Source: Bacillota bacterium
Lineage (GTDB): Bacteria; Bacillota; Dethiobacteria; DTU022
NCBI GenBank assembly: GCA_019428945.1
Contig: JAHYJM010000001.1
Coordinates: forward strand, 1-64,000
Length of the DNA: 64,000 bases
Reading direction: 5' to 3'
Of the stretch, positions 1 through 8,359 are shown piece by piece. Below the pieces are notes generated by a model. The model did not search any database and was not told the origin of the DNA. It saw only the letters and a program-made list of their open reading frames with translations. Within the stretch, counting starts at the first letter, position 1; the number at the start of each line of letters is the position of its first letter. The position numbers and the translations under genes were made by a program.

Positions 1-770
1 AGGGTGGCAGTATGTCCGACCCCTTTTTGCTCCTGAATTAGATCAGGATCAACAGTGGAATAGTCAATACCGTTTGCATTAAGCCAGAGCAGTTCACCGT
101 TGATGCCCCAGCGCCGACGCAACATTTCTCTTGGCAGGGAAGCAAGGTGGCCGATAGTGCGTATGCCGATGCGGTTCAGATTGCGTTCCATGCGGTGGCC
201 GACGCCGAAAAGCGAGCCGATTGGCAGCGGCCAGGCGAATAAGGTGTAGTTAGCGCTGTTCAGCTCAAAGAAATACTCCGGGCTTTTCTTGGCAAAGCAA
301 TCGCAGGCCATTTTTGCCTGCAGCAGATTTTCACCCATGCCAATACGACAGCGTATTCCCGTTTCATCCCAGACCTGCTTAATCGCCAGTTCGGCTGTTT
401 CACGGGGAGTGCCAAATATTTTTTGCGAACCGGTCAGATCGAGGAACTGCTCGTCTATTGAGTAGGGAAGGACACGATCGGTAAAACGTTCAAATATAGA
501 GGTAATCCGAATTGAATAGTCGATGTATGTTTGCATGTGCGGATGAACAAAAACAACCCAGGGGCACATCCGTCGGGCTTCCCAGGCCGGCTGGCCGGTT
601 TTAATGCCGCAGGCTTTAGCTTCACGGCTGGCGGCAAGAACAATGCCATGACGCAGGGCCGGATCTCCGCAAACAGCTACAGGTTTGCCGCGAAGAGAAG
701 GGTTGCGTGCACTTTCAACACTGGCATAAAATGATTCCATATCCGCTAAGAAAATAACTTTTTCAGTCAA
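1..770 (-). CDS. Y-family DNA polymerase (DinB/UvrX-like), partial
   Basis: Translesion DNA polymerase of the Y family, truncated by the left edge of the window, so only about 256 N-terminal residues are visible. Read on the minus strand, it shows the palm motif FLADMESFYASVE near the start and YSIDEQFLDLTG with the catalytic Ser-Ile-Asp-Glu. A little-finger region follows, and the visible part ends in QKGVGHTAT, which resembles the start of the DNA-binding domain of DinB/UvrX. I chose the TTG start at 768-770 because it restores the conserved beta-strand before the first metal-binding Asp and has GGGTGG upstream. The internal ATG ten codons later would cut that Asp off. A candidate -10 (TATAAT) lies at 813-818 on the minus strand. 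DinB and UvrX/YqjW subtypes cannot be separated without the C-terminus. Confidence 0.85.
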   Translation of the reverse strand, partial: MTEKVIFLADMESFYASVESARNPSLRGKPVAVCGDPALRHGIVLAASREAKACGIKTGQPAWEARRMCPWVVFVHPHMQTYIDYSIRITSIFERFTDRVLPYSIDEQFLDLTGSQKIFGTPRETAELAIKQVWDETGIRCRIGMGENLLQAKMACDCFAKKSPEYFFELNSANYTLFAWPLPIGSLFGVGHRMERNLNRIGIRTIGHLASLPREMLRRRWGINGELLWLNANGIDYSTVDPDLIQEQKGVGHTAT

Positions 771-924
771 TTAGAAAACCACCCGTATGCGAACTTATGT
801 TTGCTTTTGTCTATTATATACCCCTGAATAAAAAAAGAAAAGAGAAATATTTAGCTGAATGTTTAAAGGATTACGGATCAGTTTTGTAGAATCTGTTCCG
901 ACAGGCAAAGGAGGAAGATGACCA

Positions 925-2112
925 ATGCAGAAACCGCTCGAAGGATTAAAAGTAGTTGACCTCAGCCGCTTTATTGCCGGCCCTTACTGCGCAATGAAAC
1001 TCGGTGACATGGGCGCTGAAGTAATCAAGGTGGAAAGCCCCGGCAAGGGGGATGATTCGCGGGCGCTAGGACCTCCGTTCCTTGAGGGAGAATCGGCCTA
1101 CTACATGTCTTTTAACCGTAATAAAAAAAGTATTACCCTCAATCTGCGCGAAAAGGAAGCCCGTGAAATTTTGCATAAACTGATTGCCGATGCCGATGTT
1201 TTTGTTGAAAACTTTAGGATCGGCGTAACTGAACAAATGAGACTTACTTATGATGATGTTAAAAAAATTAAAGAAGATATCATTTACTGTTCAATAACCG
1301 GTTATGGGCACAATAGCCCCTACCGTGAAAAACCGAGCTTTGATGTGATGATTCAGGGTGAAGCCGGCCTAATGAGCATTACCGGTTTTCCCGATGGGCC
1401 TCCTCAGCGTGTTGGGGTGGCAATTGCTGATATTCTCGGTGGATTTCATGCTGTCGAAGGAATTTTACTGGCTCTTTTAGTTCGCCAGAAGACGGGTAAG
1501 GGTCAATTTATAGATGTTTCTTTAATGGATTCGATCATAGCAATCCTTACCTACCAGGCCGGTAATTTTCTTGCAACAGGGGAGACGCCTGCACGGGTTG
1601 GGAACCGTCATCCCATGATCACACCTTATGAAAGTTTTGAAACCAGCGATGGCTATGTCATTTTTGCAGTGGGGAATCAGCGTCTCTGGGAAAATTTTAT
1701 AAATGTCCTGGGCCGGGAAGATTTAAATAAAGACCCCCGTTTTGCCGACATGACGAGCCGTAACCGGAACCCTGCTGAATTGAAGAGTATTCTGGAAGAT
1801 ATCACCAGGGAAAAAACCACTGAAGAATGGGTTTCTGTTATGGAAAAAGCCGGTGTGCCCTGCGGCAGAATCCGTACTATCGATCAGGTACTGACAGACC
1901 CACATGTAGATGTAAGAGAAATGGTGGTCGAAAGAGAACATCCGAAAGCAGGCCTGATTAAGCTGATCGGTGTTCCAACCAAACTCTCGCTTACGCCCGG
2001 CGATGTTACTTTGCCGCCTCCTACACTGGGACAACATACAGTTGAAATTTTAAAAGGCCTCGGCTATAGCGACGCAGAAGTATCAGAGTTAAAGGATAAT
2101 GGTATCGTCTGA
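925..2112 (+). CDS. Class III CoA-transferase (CaiB/BaiF family)
   Basis: Family III CoA-transferase, 395 residues, the usual length. It moves CoA between carboxylic acids through an aspartyl-CoA anhydride. The N-terminus has the family signature LEGLKVVDLSRFIAGPYC, followed by GDMGAEVIKVE. The Asp of VAIADILGG falls at residue 169, the position of the catalytic Asp of formyl-CoA transferase. A strong AAAGGAGG lies 10 bases before the ATG. The gene ends just before the AllH-like gene and may be cotranscribed with it. The substrate cannot be read from sequence. The purine/oxamate neighbourhood makes a small dicarboxylate or carbamoylated acid plausible, but that is inference. Confidence 0.9.
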   Translation: MQKPLEGLKVVDLSRFIAGPYCAMKLGDMGAEVIKVESPGKGDDSRALGPPFLEGESAYYMSFNRNKKSITLNLREKEAREILHKLIADADVFVENFRIGVTEQMRLTYDDVKKIKEDIIYCSITGYGHNSPYREKPSFDVMIQGEAGLMSITGFPDGPPQRVGVAIADILGGFHAVEGILLALLVRQKTGKGQFIDVSLMDSIIAILTYQAGNFLATGETPARVGNRHPMITPYESFETSDGYVIFAVGNQRLWENFINVLGREDLNKDPRFADMTSRNRNPAELKSILEDITREKTTEEWVSVMEKAGVPCGRIRTIDQVLTDPHVDVREMVVEREHPKAGLIKLIGVPTKLSLTPGDVTLPPPTLGQHTVEILKGLGYSDAEVSELKDNGIV

Positions 2113-2131
2113 GCAATGAGGGGTTGATAAG

Positions 2132-3013
2132 ATCAACGATTACATCATTGAACCGGTCTGGCATGCCTCTGATCTTAATGAGCATCAGCATGACCGATAT
2201 TTCAACCCGATCTCTATACACGAAAAGGTTATTAATCTTCAGGTTGAATCCTGGGCGCACCTGCTGATTATTTCCGATACATCGATCGAGGCCGGTCCGG
2301 CAACTATAGCCCTCGACAGCGCTGATTTTGCTTTTTTCAGAAACTCGCTGGGTAAAAACTACAAAGGTTTGTTTCAAAATAATTATCTGAAGATATGTTC
2401 TGAAGACGAAACTGTTTCAATCAATTGGCGAAAAAGTGAAAATAGATCTTTTTCGCCAATTATGTTTAATAATCCTGAACGAGTCCTGATCAATAAATCT
2501 TTATCATTTTATAAAAATATTCTGGCTGAAATTCATCTGCCAACTGCTGCTGCCGTGCTGCTTGGATTGCCGGGAGGCGAAAGTTATTTTCGGCATGAAA
2601 TCGCAGATAATTTTCCACTTCTGGCAGATGCCCTCCTTCATCAGGACAAACAGGCATTTATTGAGTACAGCCATAAAATTGCCGGAATGGGCAGGGGATT
2701 AACACCGACAGGAGATGATTTACTGCACGGCGCTCTTATAGCATCACACTACTTTGCAGATAATTTAAATTTTATTGAATCAGTAAAAAAAGATTTTCTC
2801 ACCACATCACTTAAGACAAATATCTTTGGCAGACATATGATTGAAATCGGTCTTAAAGGGCTGACACCGGAAATATTTAAAAATTTTTTGATCAGTATTG
2901 CTCTTGGGCAACCGGATAGAGCTATATATAAAAGTATCAGCCTCATCGGTTCCAGCAGCGGCCTGGATGTGATCATAGCCATGATCTATATTTCAAATGA
3001 GCTGTTTGTATAA
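2132..3013 (+). CDS. allH: DUF2877 protein, AllH/YlbF-like oxamate carbamoyltransferase subunit
   Basis: DUF2877 protein resembling E. coli YlbF, renamed AllH, which acts with AllF (FdrA) and AllG (YlbE) as oxamate carbamoyltransferase in allantoin degradation. Two regions support this: INLQVESWAHLLII near the N-terminus and the family hallmark GRGLTPTGDDLLHGAL in the C-terminal half. The reading frame is open from 2120, after a stop at 2117, but holds no ATG, GTG or TTG until 2369. A start there would remove about 80 residues that look homologous. GAGGGG at 2118-2123 sits 8 bases before an ATC codon at 2132, so I provisionally start there (293 residues). An ATT at 2147 or an indel are alternatives. 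The partner genes lie at 6.5-9.7 kb. Confidence 0.7.
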   Translation: MNDYIIEPVWHASDLNEHQHDRYFNPISIHEKVINLQVESWAHLLIISDTSIEAGPATIALDSADFAFFRNSLGKNYKGLFQNNYLKICSEDETVSINWRKSENRSFSPIMFNNPERVLINKSLSFYKNILAEIHLPTAAAVLLGLPGGESYFRHEIADNFPLLADALLHQDKQAFIEYSHKIAGMGRGLTPTGDDLLHGALIASHYFADNLNFIESVKKDFLTTSLKTNIFGRHMIEIGLKGLTPEIFKNFLISIALGQPDRAIYKSISLIGSSSGLDVIIAMIYISNELFV

Positions 3014-3069
3014 TAGAAACAAACAAATAATCTAAAATTTATTTATTTGTAATAAAGGGTTTTTTAGAT

Positions 3070-3098
3070 TTGTATTGAATTTGCTTAATAGATAAAAT
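3070..3098 (+). promoter_or_regulatory. Candidate sigma-70 promoter for the nucleobase permease
   Basis: TTGTAT (3070-3075), a 17-base spacer and TAAAAT (3093-3098). This would give a 5' untranslated region of roughly 120 bases. I looked there for a purine riboswitch core and did not find one. The 215-base gap between the flanking genes otherwise shows only an A/T-rich hairpin at 3023-3050. Confidence 0.45.
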
Positions 3099-3228
3099 TA
3101 AAGATTTATTCTGATGTTATAAGACAGCAGATTGCTTATTTATCAATTAAAACAGAACAGGGGAGGTGGTCGATAATATATAATCTGCTTCAAATCAGTT
3201 TAAAACTTCAAAAAGGAGGATTACATGA

Positions 3229-4596
3229 ATGATTGAAGCAAAAGAAATGGTTTACACTTTAGATGATGTTCCCAAGCCGTTTGGTAAAGCCCTCGGTCTG
3301 GGTATTCAGCACGTGTTAACCATGTTTGGCGCCACTGTAGCCGTGCCGCTGATTATTGCGCCTGCGCTCGGTGCTTCACCAGAACAGACAGCCGTCCTTG
3401 TTGCATCAGTTATGCTTGCCTCAGGTATCGCTACATTTCTGCAGGTTAACTTTGGAACCCGTCTTCCGATTATTCAAGGCGTATCGTTCTCATTTTTAGG
3501 ACCCTTTTTTGCGATTATTGGACTGACTATTGCCGGCGGGATGGAAGTTTCGATGCAGCATATTGCCGGAGCGATTCTGCTTGGCGCCATTGTTGAAATG
3601 ATTGTCGGTTTTACCGGCTTGATTGGTAAGGTCCAGAGGTTTGTCAGTCCGGTTGTAATTGGGCCGGTTATCGCTATGATCGGTTTGGCTCTCTACACGG
3701 CCGGTGCCCCTATGGCCGGAGCAAACTGGTGGTTGGCGATAACTGTTATATTTTTTGCCTTCTTCTTTTCACTCATTCTTGGCCCGAAACAGCCTTTCTT
3801 CGCTCTCTTCCCGATTCTGCTGGCAATTATAGTTGCCTATATTCTCGCTATTATTCTCGGCGAAGTGAGCTTTGAGGCAGTCAGGAATGCTCCCTGGATT
3901 CGCCTGCCCTGGGGCTCCGGCGGCTGGGTATTACCCTGGGGGGCGCCAAAGTTTGAATTTGGTTTCTTCCTGATTATTTTGGCCGGGTACCTGGCTTCGA
4001 TGATTGAATCATACGGCGACTATCACGCTATAAATGCGGCAGCGCAGGGACCTGAACTTACTGACAAGCAGATCAGCCGCGGTATCGGAATGGAAGGTCT
4101 TGGCTGCTTTATCGGCGCACTGTTCGGTGGTTTGGCCAGCACCAGCTATACCGAAAATATCGGACTCGTCGGTCTGACCAGGGTCGCCAGCCGTTATGTA
4201 GTTAACATAGCGGTGGTAGTTCTGATCCTGATGGGTATTATCGGCAAGTTCGGCGGTCTCGTGGCAACCATTCCGGGCGCCATTGTAGGCGGCTTGTACT
4301 GCACATTGTTCGGTATGATCGCATCGATTGGGATCAGCAACTCGGCCAAGTCGGATTTAAGCTCCATGCGCAACCAGATGATCATGGGCTTTATTCTCTT
4401 CATGGGTCTGAGTCTTCCTTACTATTTTTCGATTACAGAAATAGCTTTTGAACCTGTTTGGCTTTCCAACATTGTCGTATCAATCGGTTCAACCGGGATG
4501 GCTGTCACTGCAATCTTAGGTCTGATACTTGACAACGTAATTCCCGGAACCGATGAAGAGCGCGGCTTGCATCACTTTGGCCAGAATAATAAATAA
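3229..4596 (+). CDS. NCS2-family xanthine/uracil permease
   Basis: Nucleobase:cation symporter of the NCS2/NAT family, 455 residues with the expected many hydrophobic segments. It shows the TM1 Gln-His pair (GIQHVLTM, H28), the TM8 Glu in ASMIESYGDYHA (E260) and the signature ENIGLVGLTR with E309 in TM10. These residues line the substrate site in UraA and UapA. The signature is of the Glu type, and the following VASRYV resembles xanthine permeases. With xanthine dehydrogenase and PucR nearby, xanthine or urate is the best guess. AAAAGGAGG lies 8 bases before the ATG. An overlapping four-codon ORF (ATG at 3225, stop TGA) precedes it. Confidence 0.88.
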   Translation: MIEAKEMVYTLDDVPKPFGKALGLGIQHVLTMFGATVAVPLIIAPALGASPEQTAVLVASVMLASGIATFLQVNFGTRLPIIQGVSFSFLGPFFAIIGLTIAGGMEVSMQHIAGAILLGAIVEMIVGFTGLIGKVQRFVSPVVIGPVIAMIGLALYTAGAPMAGANWWLAITVIFFAFFFSLILGPKQPFFALFPILLAIIVAYILAIILGEVSFEAVRNAPWIRLPWGSGGWVLPWGAPKFEFGFFLIILAGYLASMIESYGDYHAINAAAQGPELTDKQISRGIGMEGLGCFIGALFGGLASTSYTENIGLVGLTRVASRYVVNIAVVVLILMGIIGKFGGLVATIPGAIVGGLYCTLFGMIASIGISNSAKSDLSSMRNQMIMGFILFMGLSLPYYFSITEIAFEPVWLSNIVVSIGSTGMAVTAILGLILDNVIPGTDEERGLHHFGQNNK

Positions 4597-4614
4597 TCTT
4601 ATTAGTTTACTGAT

Positions 4615-4650
4615 AAAGAGAGACGGCCTGATTTATTGCCGTCTCTCTTT
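4615..4650. terminator. Bidirectional terminator between permease and PucR genes
   Basis: A perfect 12-base stem, AAAGAGAGACGG (4615-4626) with CCGTCTCTCTTT (4639-4650), and a 12-base loop. T-runs extend the arms on both strands, so it can end both convergent genes. Confidence 0.85.
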
Positions 4651-4653
4651 TCA

Positions 4654-6342
4654 TTAAATTGTACTGTTGCGAAATAGTTTTAAAATATTTATCGCAATTT
4701 CGAGATTAAGTGCACTTTCCGGATTATCAAGGCTTACCCCTGTCAGTTCTTCTATTTTTTTAATCCGGTACAGAACAGTGTTATAGTGTGTATAAAGTCT
4801 GGTTGAGGTCAACTTTAAATTGCGGTTTGTTTCATAATAAGTTTCAAGAGTTTTAATCAAATCACCCTTTTTGTTTCGATCATATTCAAAAACAGGGTGT
4901 AACAGCTCCTCAACAAAGCGTTCCAACTCAGTGCGGTTTTTTTCGCTCAGTATTTTATAAAATCCAAGATTGTCAAAGAAGATAACATTTGATCGTTCCG
5001 ATAACTGGGCAATTTTAAGAGCTTCCCTGGCTTCTTCATAACTTCGGTTAATTTTGCGTATATCAGAATATGCTTTACCAACGCCAACATTCACAGGTAT
5101 ATTCGTCCTGGTCGATCTTTGCAGGTACTCAACCAGATCATTAACAGTTTCTTTCAGAGAAGTTAACGGACTCATTTTATTTACTCCAGTCACCACTACA
5201 ATATTATTGCCTTTAATCCCGGCGATCAGGTTATATTCACATTCATTTCGCAGAAAAGCGTTTATCTCTTTTAACAGGCTCTCTTTGGAACGCGATCCGT
5301 TGATATCCATATATCTTTTTATTTCATCAATCTCATTAAAACTGCTATCGTTTAACAAGATTACCGCAGTCGGCAGCTCCAGGTCTATGTTAAATACTTT
5401 TCCCCGGTTAATTACTTCCCCTACATTATCAAAATCACAGGATAATAGGATTTCCAGAAAATCGCCGTAGTAACTTTTTTCAATCTCGTAAATTGCTTTT
5501 CTTTTTGTAAATTCAAGCGCTGCAATTGTTGCCGCCCTTTCAAGGGTTAAAATATCGGGTTCAAAAATATAATTATTTACTATCGCCACTATATTGCCAT
5601 ATTGATATTTGTCAGCAATAATCGGGATACGAATAGCTTTTATTGTCAGAGGCTTATCGCTGTCTGATGCGAGTTCAAGGGAATATTTAACTTCCTTGAT
5701 ATTACCGAAGCGAAGTTTCTCTTTTTTTATTTCAACACTGCCGTCAGAATAGAACAGATCAAATTTATATTTATCCGGGCAATCGTCATTAACAATCAGA
5801 ACACCATCCCTGTCTACTATGGCAACCGGGTTAGAGATAAGTTTACCAGTTTCTTTGCAAAGCTCCTCCAGGGGGCTTCCATTCAGGGCAAGATCCATTA
5901 ACTTTTTGTGAGCCTGTTCAAGTTTCTGTAAAATCTTATTTTGTTTATTAAATACCACCCCAAGAATAGGGGCAATAATCTCTGAAAAGGATAAATCATA
6001 AGGTACTTCAAGCAGGGGAATACCATGTTCATTTGCGCATTTTATAATGTCATTTGGAATTTCATTCATGTAGCGCTTAGTTTTAATTGCCAGGGCAGCG
6101 CTGTTGGCCTGGCCCATCCGCGGAATCAGAGATTGCATTAGTTCAGGGTATTCACGAAAAGAATATCCGGTGGTAAGCAGGAATTCGCCTTCGATTAACC
6201 AATCCACTATATCAGGGACTTCAATAACATTAACAAGTTTAATAACCCGGTCCAGACCATCTTCGCCACCTACAACCTTAAGCTGGTTGACAAGATCAAG
6301 GGAAAGAGCTTCCCTGACGGTGATGCCATATTGCTTCTGAAT
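4654..6342 (-). CDS. PucR-family transcriptional regulator
   Basis: Purine-catabolism type regulator. The N-terminal PucR domain reads ITVREALSLDLV, then GGEDGLDRVIKLVNVIEVPDIVDWL split across the first 60 residues. A central CdaR/GGDEF-like region follows, and the C-terminus is the typical HTH_30, TSTRLYTHYNTVLYRIKKIE. The open frame reaches back past the first canonical start (6207), and the conserved N-terminal 45 residues lie before it. No ATG, GTG or TTG is in frame there. AAAGGGG precedes an ATT codon at 6342-6340 by 9 bases, which I take as a provisional AUU start (562 residues). It lies divergent to fdrA and convergent with the permease and probably controls both. Confidence 0.85.
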   Translation of the reverse strand: MQKQYGITVREALSLDLVNQLKVVGGEDGLDRVIKLVNVIEVPDIVDWLIEGEFLLTTGYSFREYPELMQSLIPRMGQANSAALAIKTKRYMNEIPNDIIKCANEHGIPLLEVPYDLSFSEIIAPILGVVFNKQNKILQKLEQAHKKLMDLALNGSPLEELCKETGKLISNPVAIVDRDGVLIVNDDCPDKYKFDLFYSDGSVEIKKEKLRFGNIKEVKYSLELASDSDKPLTIKAIRIPIIADKYQYGNIVAIVNNYIFEPDILTLERAATIAALEFTKRKAIYEIEKSYYGDFLEILLSCDFDNVGEVINRGKVFNIDLELPTAVILLNDSSFNEIDEIKRYMDINGSRSKESLLKEINAFLRNECEYNLIAGIKGNNIVVVTGVNKMSPLTSLKETVNDLVEYLQRSTRTNIPVNVGVGKAYSDIRKINRSYEEAREALKIAQLSERSNVIFFDNLGFYKILSEKNRTELERFVEELLHPVFEYDRNKKGDLIKTLETYYETNRNLKLTSTRLYTHYNTVLYRIKKIEELTGVSLDNPESALNLEIAINILKLFRNSTI

Positions 6343-6568
6343 TGCGATCAGCCCCTTTACATAATATAGTTAATTATAGTCAAAATGCTTATAAATCTTG
6401 ATTAGATTGTAACATATCCACAAAGATATTTAATCGATTTATTTGACATTTCTAAAGGATATTTAAGTTAAATGTATAATTTTTATAAATGTAAAGGCAA
6501 ATCGAAATTAAACTAGCATTGATACACTTGCATATAAGTCATGATCAATTATGAAGGAGGCGTGTAAT
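6343..6568. promoter_or_regulatory. Divergent control region between pucR and fdrA
   Basis: A/T-rich 226-base region. It contains TTGACA at 6443-6448 and TATAAT at 6475-6480 on the plus strand. These are 26 bases apart, too far to be one standard promoter, so the TATAAT may be used with a weaker -35. Any PucR operator would be expected here. I see no clear long palindrome. Confidence 0.4.
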
Positions 6569-8116
6569 TTGGTTCTTAAGAGCTATATCTCAAAAAATAC
6601 TTTTCGTGACTCTGTCTACCTGATGCGTCTTTCAAATACTGTCAGGGGTTTTGAAGGAATCATCGAGGCAGAAGTGATCATCGGCACTGATCATAACAAG
6701 AAATTTTTACAGTCCGGCGGTCTTTGGAGTGATAAGATCGAAAAAGAAGCCGGCGCCAACGATCTGATTATTGCCGTCAGGGCAGAAAATGAAGAAAAAG
6801 CTGAAAAAGCGATCCAGGGCACATTGGATGAACTCAATAAATCTGTTGAAAGCGAAAATCTTCTTGGTGAATTTGTCCCACGTACATTTGAAACCGCCAA
6901 AAAAAATCTTCCCGGAGCAAACCTGGTTCTAATTTCAATTCCGGGCCGTTACGTCGAACGTGAAGCAAATCAGATTCTGGATGCAGGTCTGAACATGATG
7001 ATTTTCAGTGACAATGTCCCCCTGGAAGCCGAAGTAGCCCTAAAGAAAAAGGCACTTGAAAAAGGACTCCTCGTAATGGGGCCTGACTGCGGCACCGCCA
7101 TTATTAACGGAGTGCCCCTGGCATTTGCCAATGAGGTGAATAGCGGCAAAATCGGCATTGTTGCCGCTGCAGGAACGGGACTCCAGGAAGTTTCAACCCT
7201 GATCAGCAATCTCGGCGAAGGTATCAGCCAGGGGATCGGAACCGGTGGCAGGGACGTTAAGGCTGCAGTCGGGGGCATTACGGTAATTCAGGGTATCGAA
7301 GCACTTCTGAACGATAAGGAAACAGAAATCATTGTAATTGTTTCCAAGCCGCCTGATCCGGAAGTCACTGAAAAAGTGCTTGCCGCAGCGGCTAAAAGTA
7401 ATAAACCTGTCGTAGTTAACTTTTTAGGTGGAAATTTGGAACAAGTCAGGAAAGCAGGGTGCGAACCTGCAGTGACATTAAAAGAAGCTGCGGAAAAAGC
7501 AGTCAGGCTGGCTCGCAAAATAAACGCAGAGCCCGATGATACCGGACACATTGTTGACAAAGCACTGGTCCGAAAGACAAAGGAGAATTTTAAGCAGGAT
7601 CAAAAATATCTGCGCGCTTTGTACTCAGGCGGTACCCTGGCCTATGAAACACTAATAATGCTTCATAAAAGCGTTGGTTCAATATACACAAACCTCGGCT
7701 TCGATGGAGCTGAAATAATTAGTGATGTCTACAAGAGTGAAGGACACACGATTATAGATTTCGGCGAGGATGAGTTTACCCAGGGAAGGCTGCACCCCAT
7801 GATTGATCCAACCCTGCGCAACAACAGAATCATTGAAGAAGCTAAAGATCCTGAAACAGCAGTGATTATGCTCGATCTGGTCCTCGGGTATAACGCTCAT
7901 CCGGATCCTGCCGGCTCAGCTCTTGAAGCAATCAGAGAAGCAAAAGAAATGGCTAAAAAAGATAACCGGCATTTATGTTTCGTAACAACTGTTTGCGGCA
8001 CAGATGAAGATTTCCAGAACCGAAGTGAACAGGTGAAAAAGCTTAAAGAGGAGGATGTCCTGGTATTCCCGAGTAACGCAGATGCAGCAGCTTTTATAGA
8101 AGAGCTTTTAAAGTAG
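6569..8116 (+). CDS. allF: FdrA/AllF, oxamate carbamoyltransferase subunit
   Basis: FdrA-family protein, related to succinyl-CoA synthetase alpha subunits; in E. coli this protein (AllF) is part of oxamate carbamoyltransferase. It shows the CoA-ligase-like core GPDCGTAIINGVPLAFAN, the glycine-rich GIVAAAGTGLQEVS and the C-terminal GYNAHPDPAG region. I start at TTG 6569 because AAGGAGG (6554-6560) is 8 bases upstream; the ATG at 6551 would place that ribosome site inside the gene. This gives 515 residues, shorter than the E. coli protein. The product of oxamate formation, carbamoyl phosphate, would normally feed carbamate kinase, which is not in this window. Confidence 0.88.
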   Translation: MVLKSYISKNTFRDSVYLMRLSNTVRGFEGIIEAEVIIGTDHNKKFLQSGGLWSDKIEKEAGANDLIIAVRAENEEKAEKAIQGTLDELNKSVESENLLGEFVPRTFETAKKNLPGANLVLISIPGRYVEREANQILDAGLNMMIFSDNVPLEAEVALKKKALEKGLLVMGPDCGTAIINGVPLAFANEVNSGKIGIVAAAGTGLQEVSTLISNLGEGISQGIGTGGRDVKAAVGGITVIQGIEALLNDKETEIIVIVSKPPDPEVTEKVLAAAAKSNKPVVVNFLGGNLEQVRKAGCEPAVTLKEAAEKAVRLARKINAEPDDTGHIVDKALVRKTKENFKQDQKYLRALYSGGTLAYETLIMLHKSVGSIYTNLGFDGAEIISDVYKSEGHTIIDFGEDEFTQGRLHPMIDPTLRNNRIIEEAKDPETAVIMLDLVLGYNAHPDPAGSALEAIREAKEMAKKDNRHLCFVTTVCGTDEDFQNRSEQVKKLKEEDVLVFPSNADAAAFIEELLK

Positions 8117-8177
8117 AACTTAATTGCTGATATTAATAAGACAGTAAAGTCTTAAATTAACAAGGAGGCCTGAATAT

Positions 8178-8339
8178 ATGGAAAGCTTATTTAAGAGCGA
8201 GTTAAAAGTAATTAATATGGGTCTCGAAGGATTTGCCGAGACTCTGAATGAAAGAGGCACAACCGTCATGCATGTTCGCTGGCAACCACCGGCCATGGGT
8301 GATGATGATCTTCTCAGTTTACTGGATAAATTAAAATAA
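8178..8339 (+). CDS. Small FdrA/YlbE-associated protein (53 aa)
   Basis: A 53-residue gene with AAGGAGG 9 bases before its ATG, sitting between fdrA and ylbE. Its sequence (LKVINMGLEGFAETL, then VMHVRWQPPAMGDDD) looks like a terminal segment that is fused to FdrA or DUF1116 proteins in other organisms. Here it is a free-standing polypeptide. The strong ribosome site and conserved-looking motif argue that it is real. I infer a structural role in the oxamate carbamoyltransferase complex. Confidence 0.75.
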   Translation: MESLFKSELKVINMGLEGFAETLNERGTTVMHVRWQPPAMGDDDLLSLLDKLK

Positions 8340-8359
8340 CACGGGAGGTGTAAGTTGTA

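Noticed and set aside
2117..2119. TGA before the AllH-like gene as a selenocysteine codon
   Set aside because: It lies outside the conserved protein and there is no sign of a selenocysteine insertion hairpin; it is simply the upstream stop.
3100..3228. Possible purine riboswitch before the nucleobase permease
   Set aside because: The leader is long enough, but I could not find the conserved core of the purine aptamer.
3225..3236. Four-codon ORF overlapping the permease start
   Set aside because: Too short to judge; probably chance, although overlapping stop-start arrangements can tune translation.
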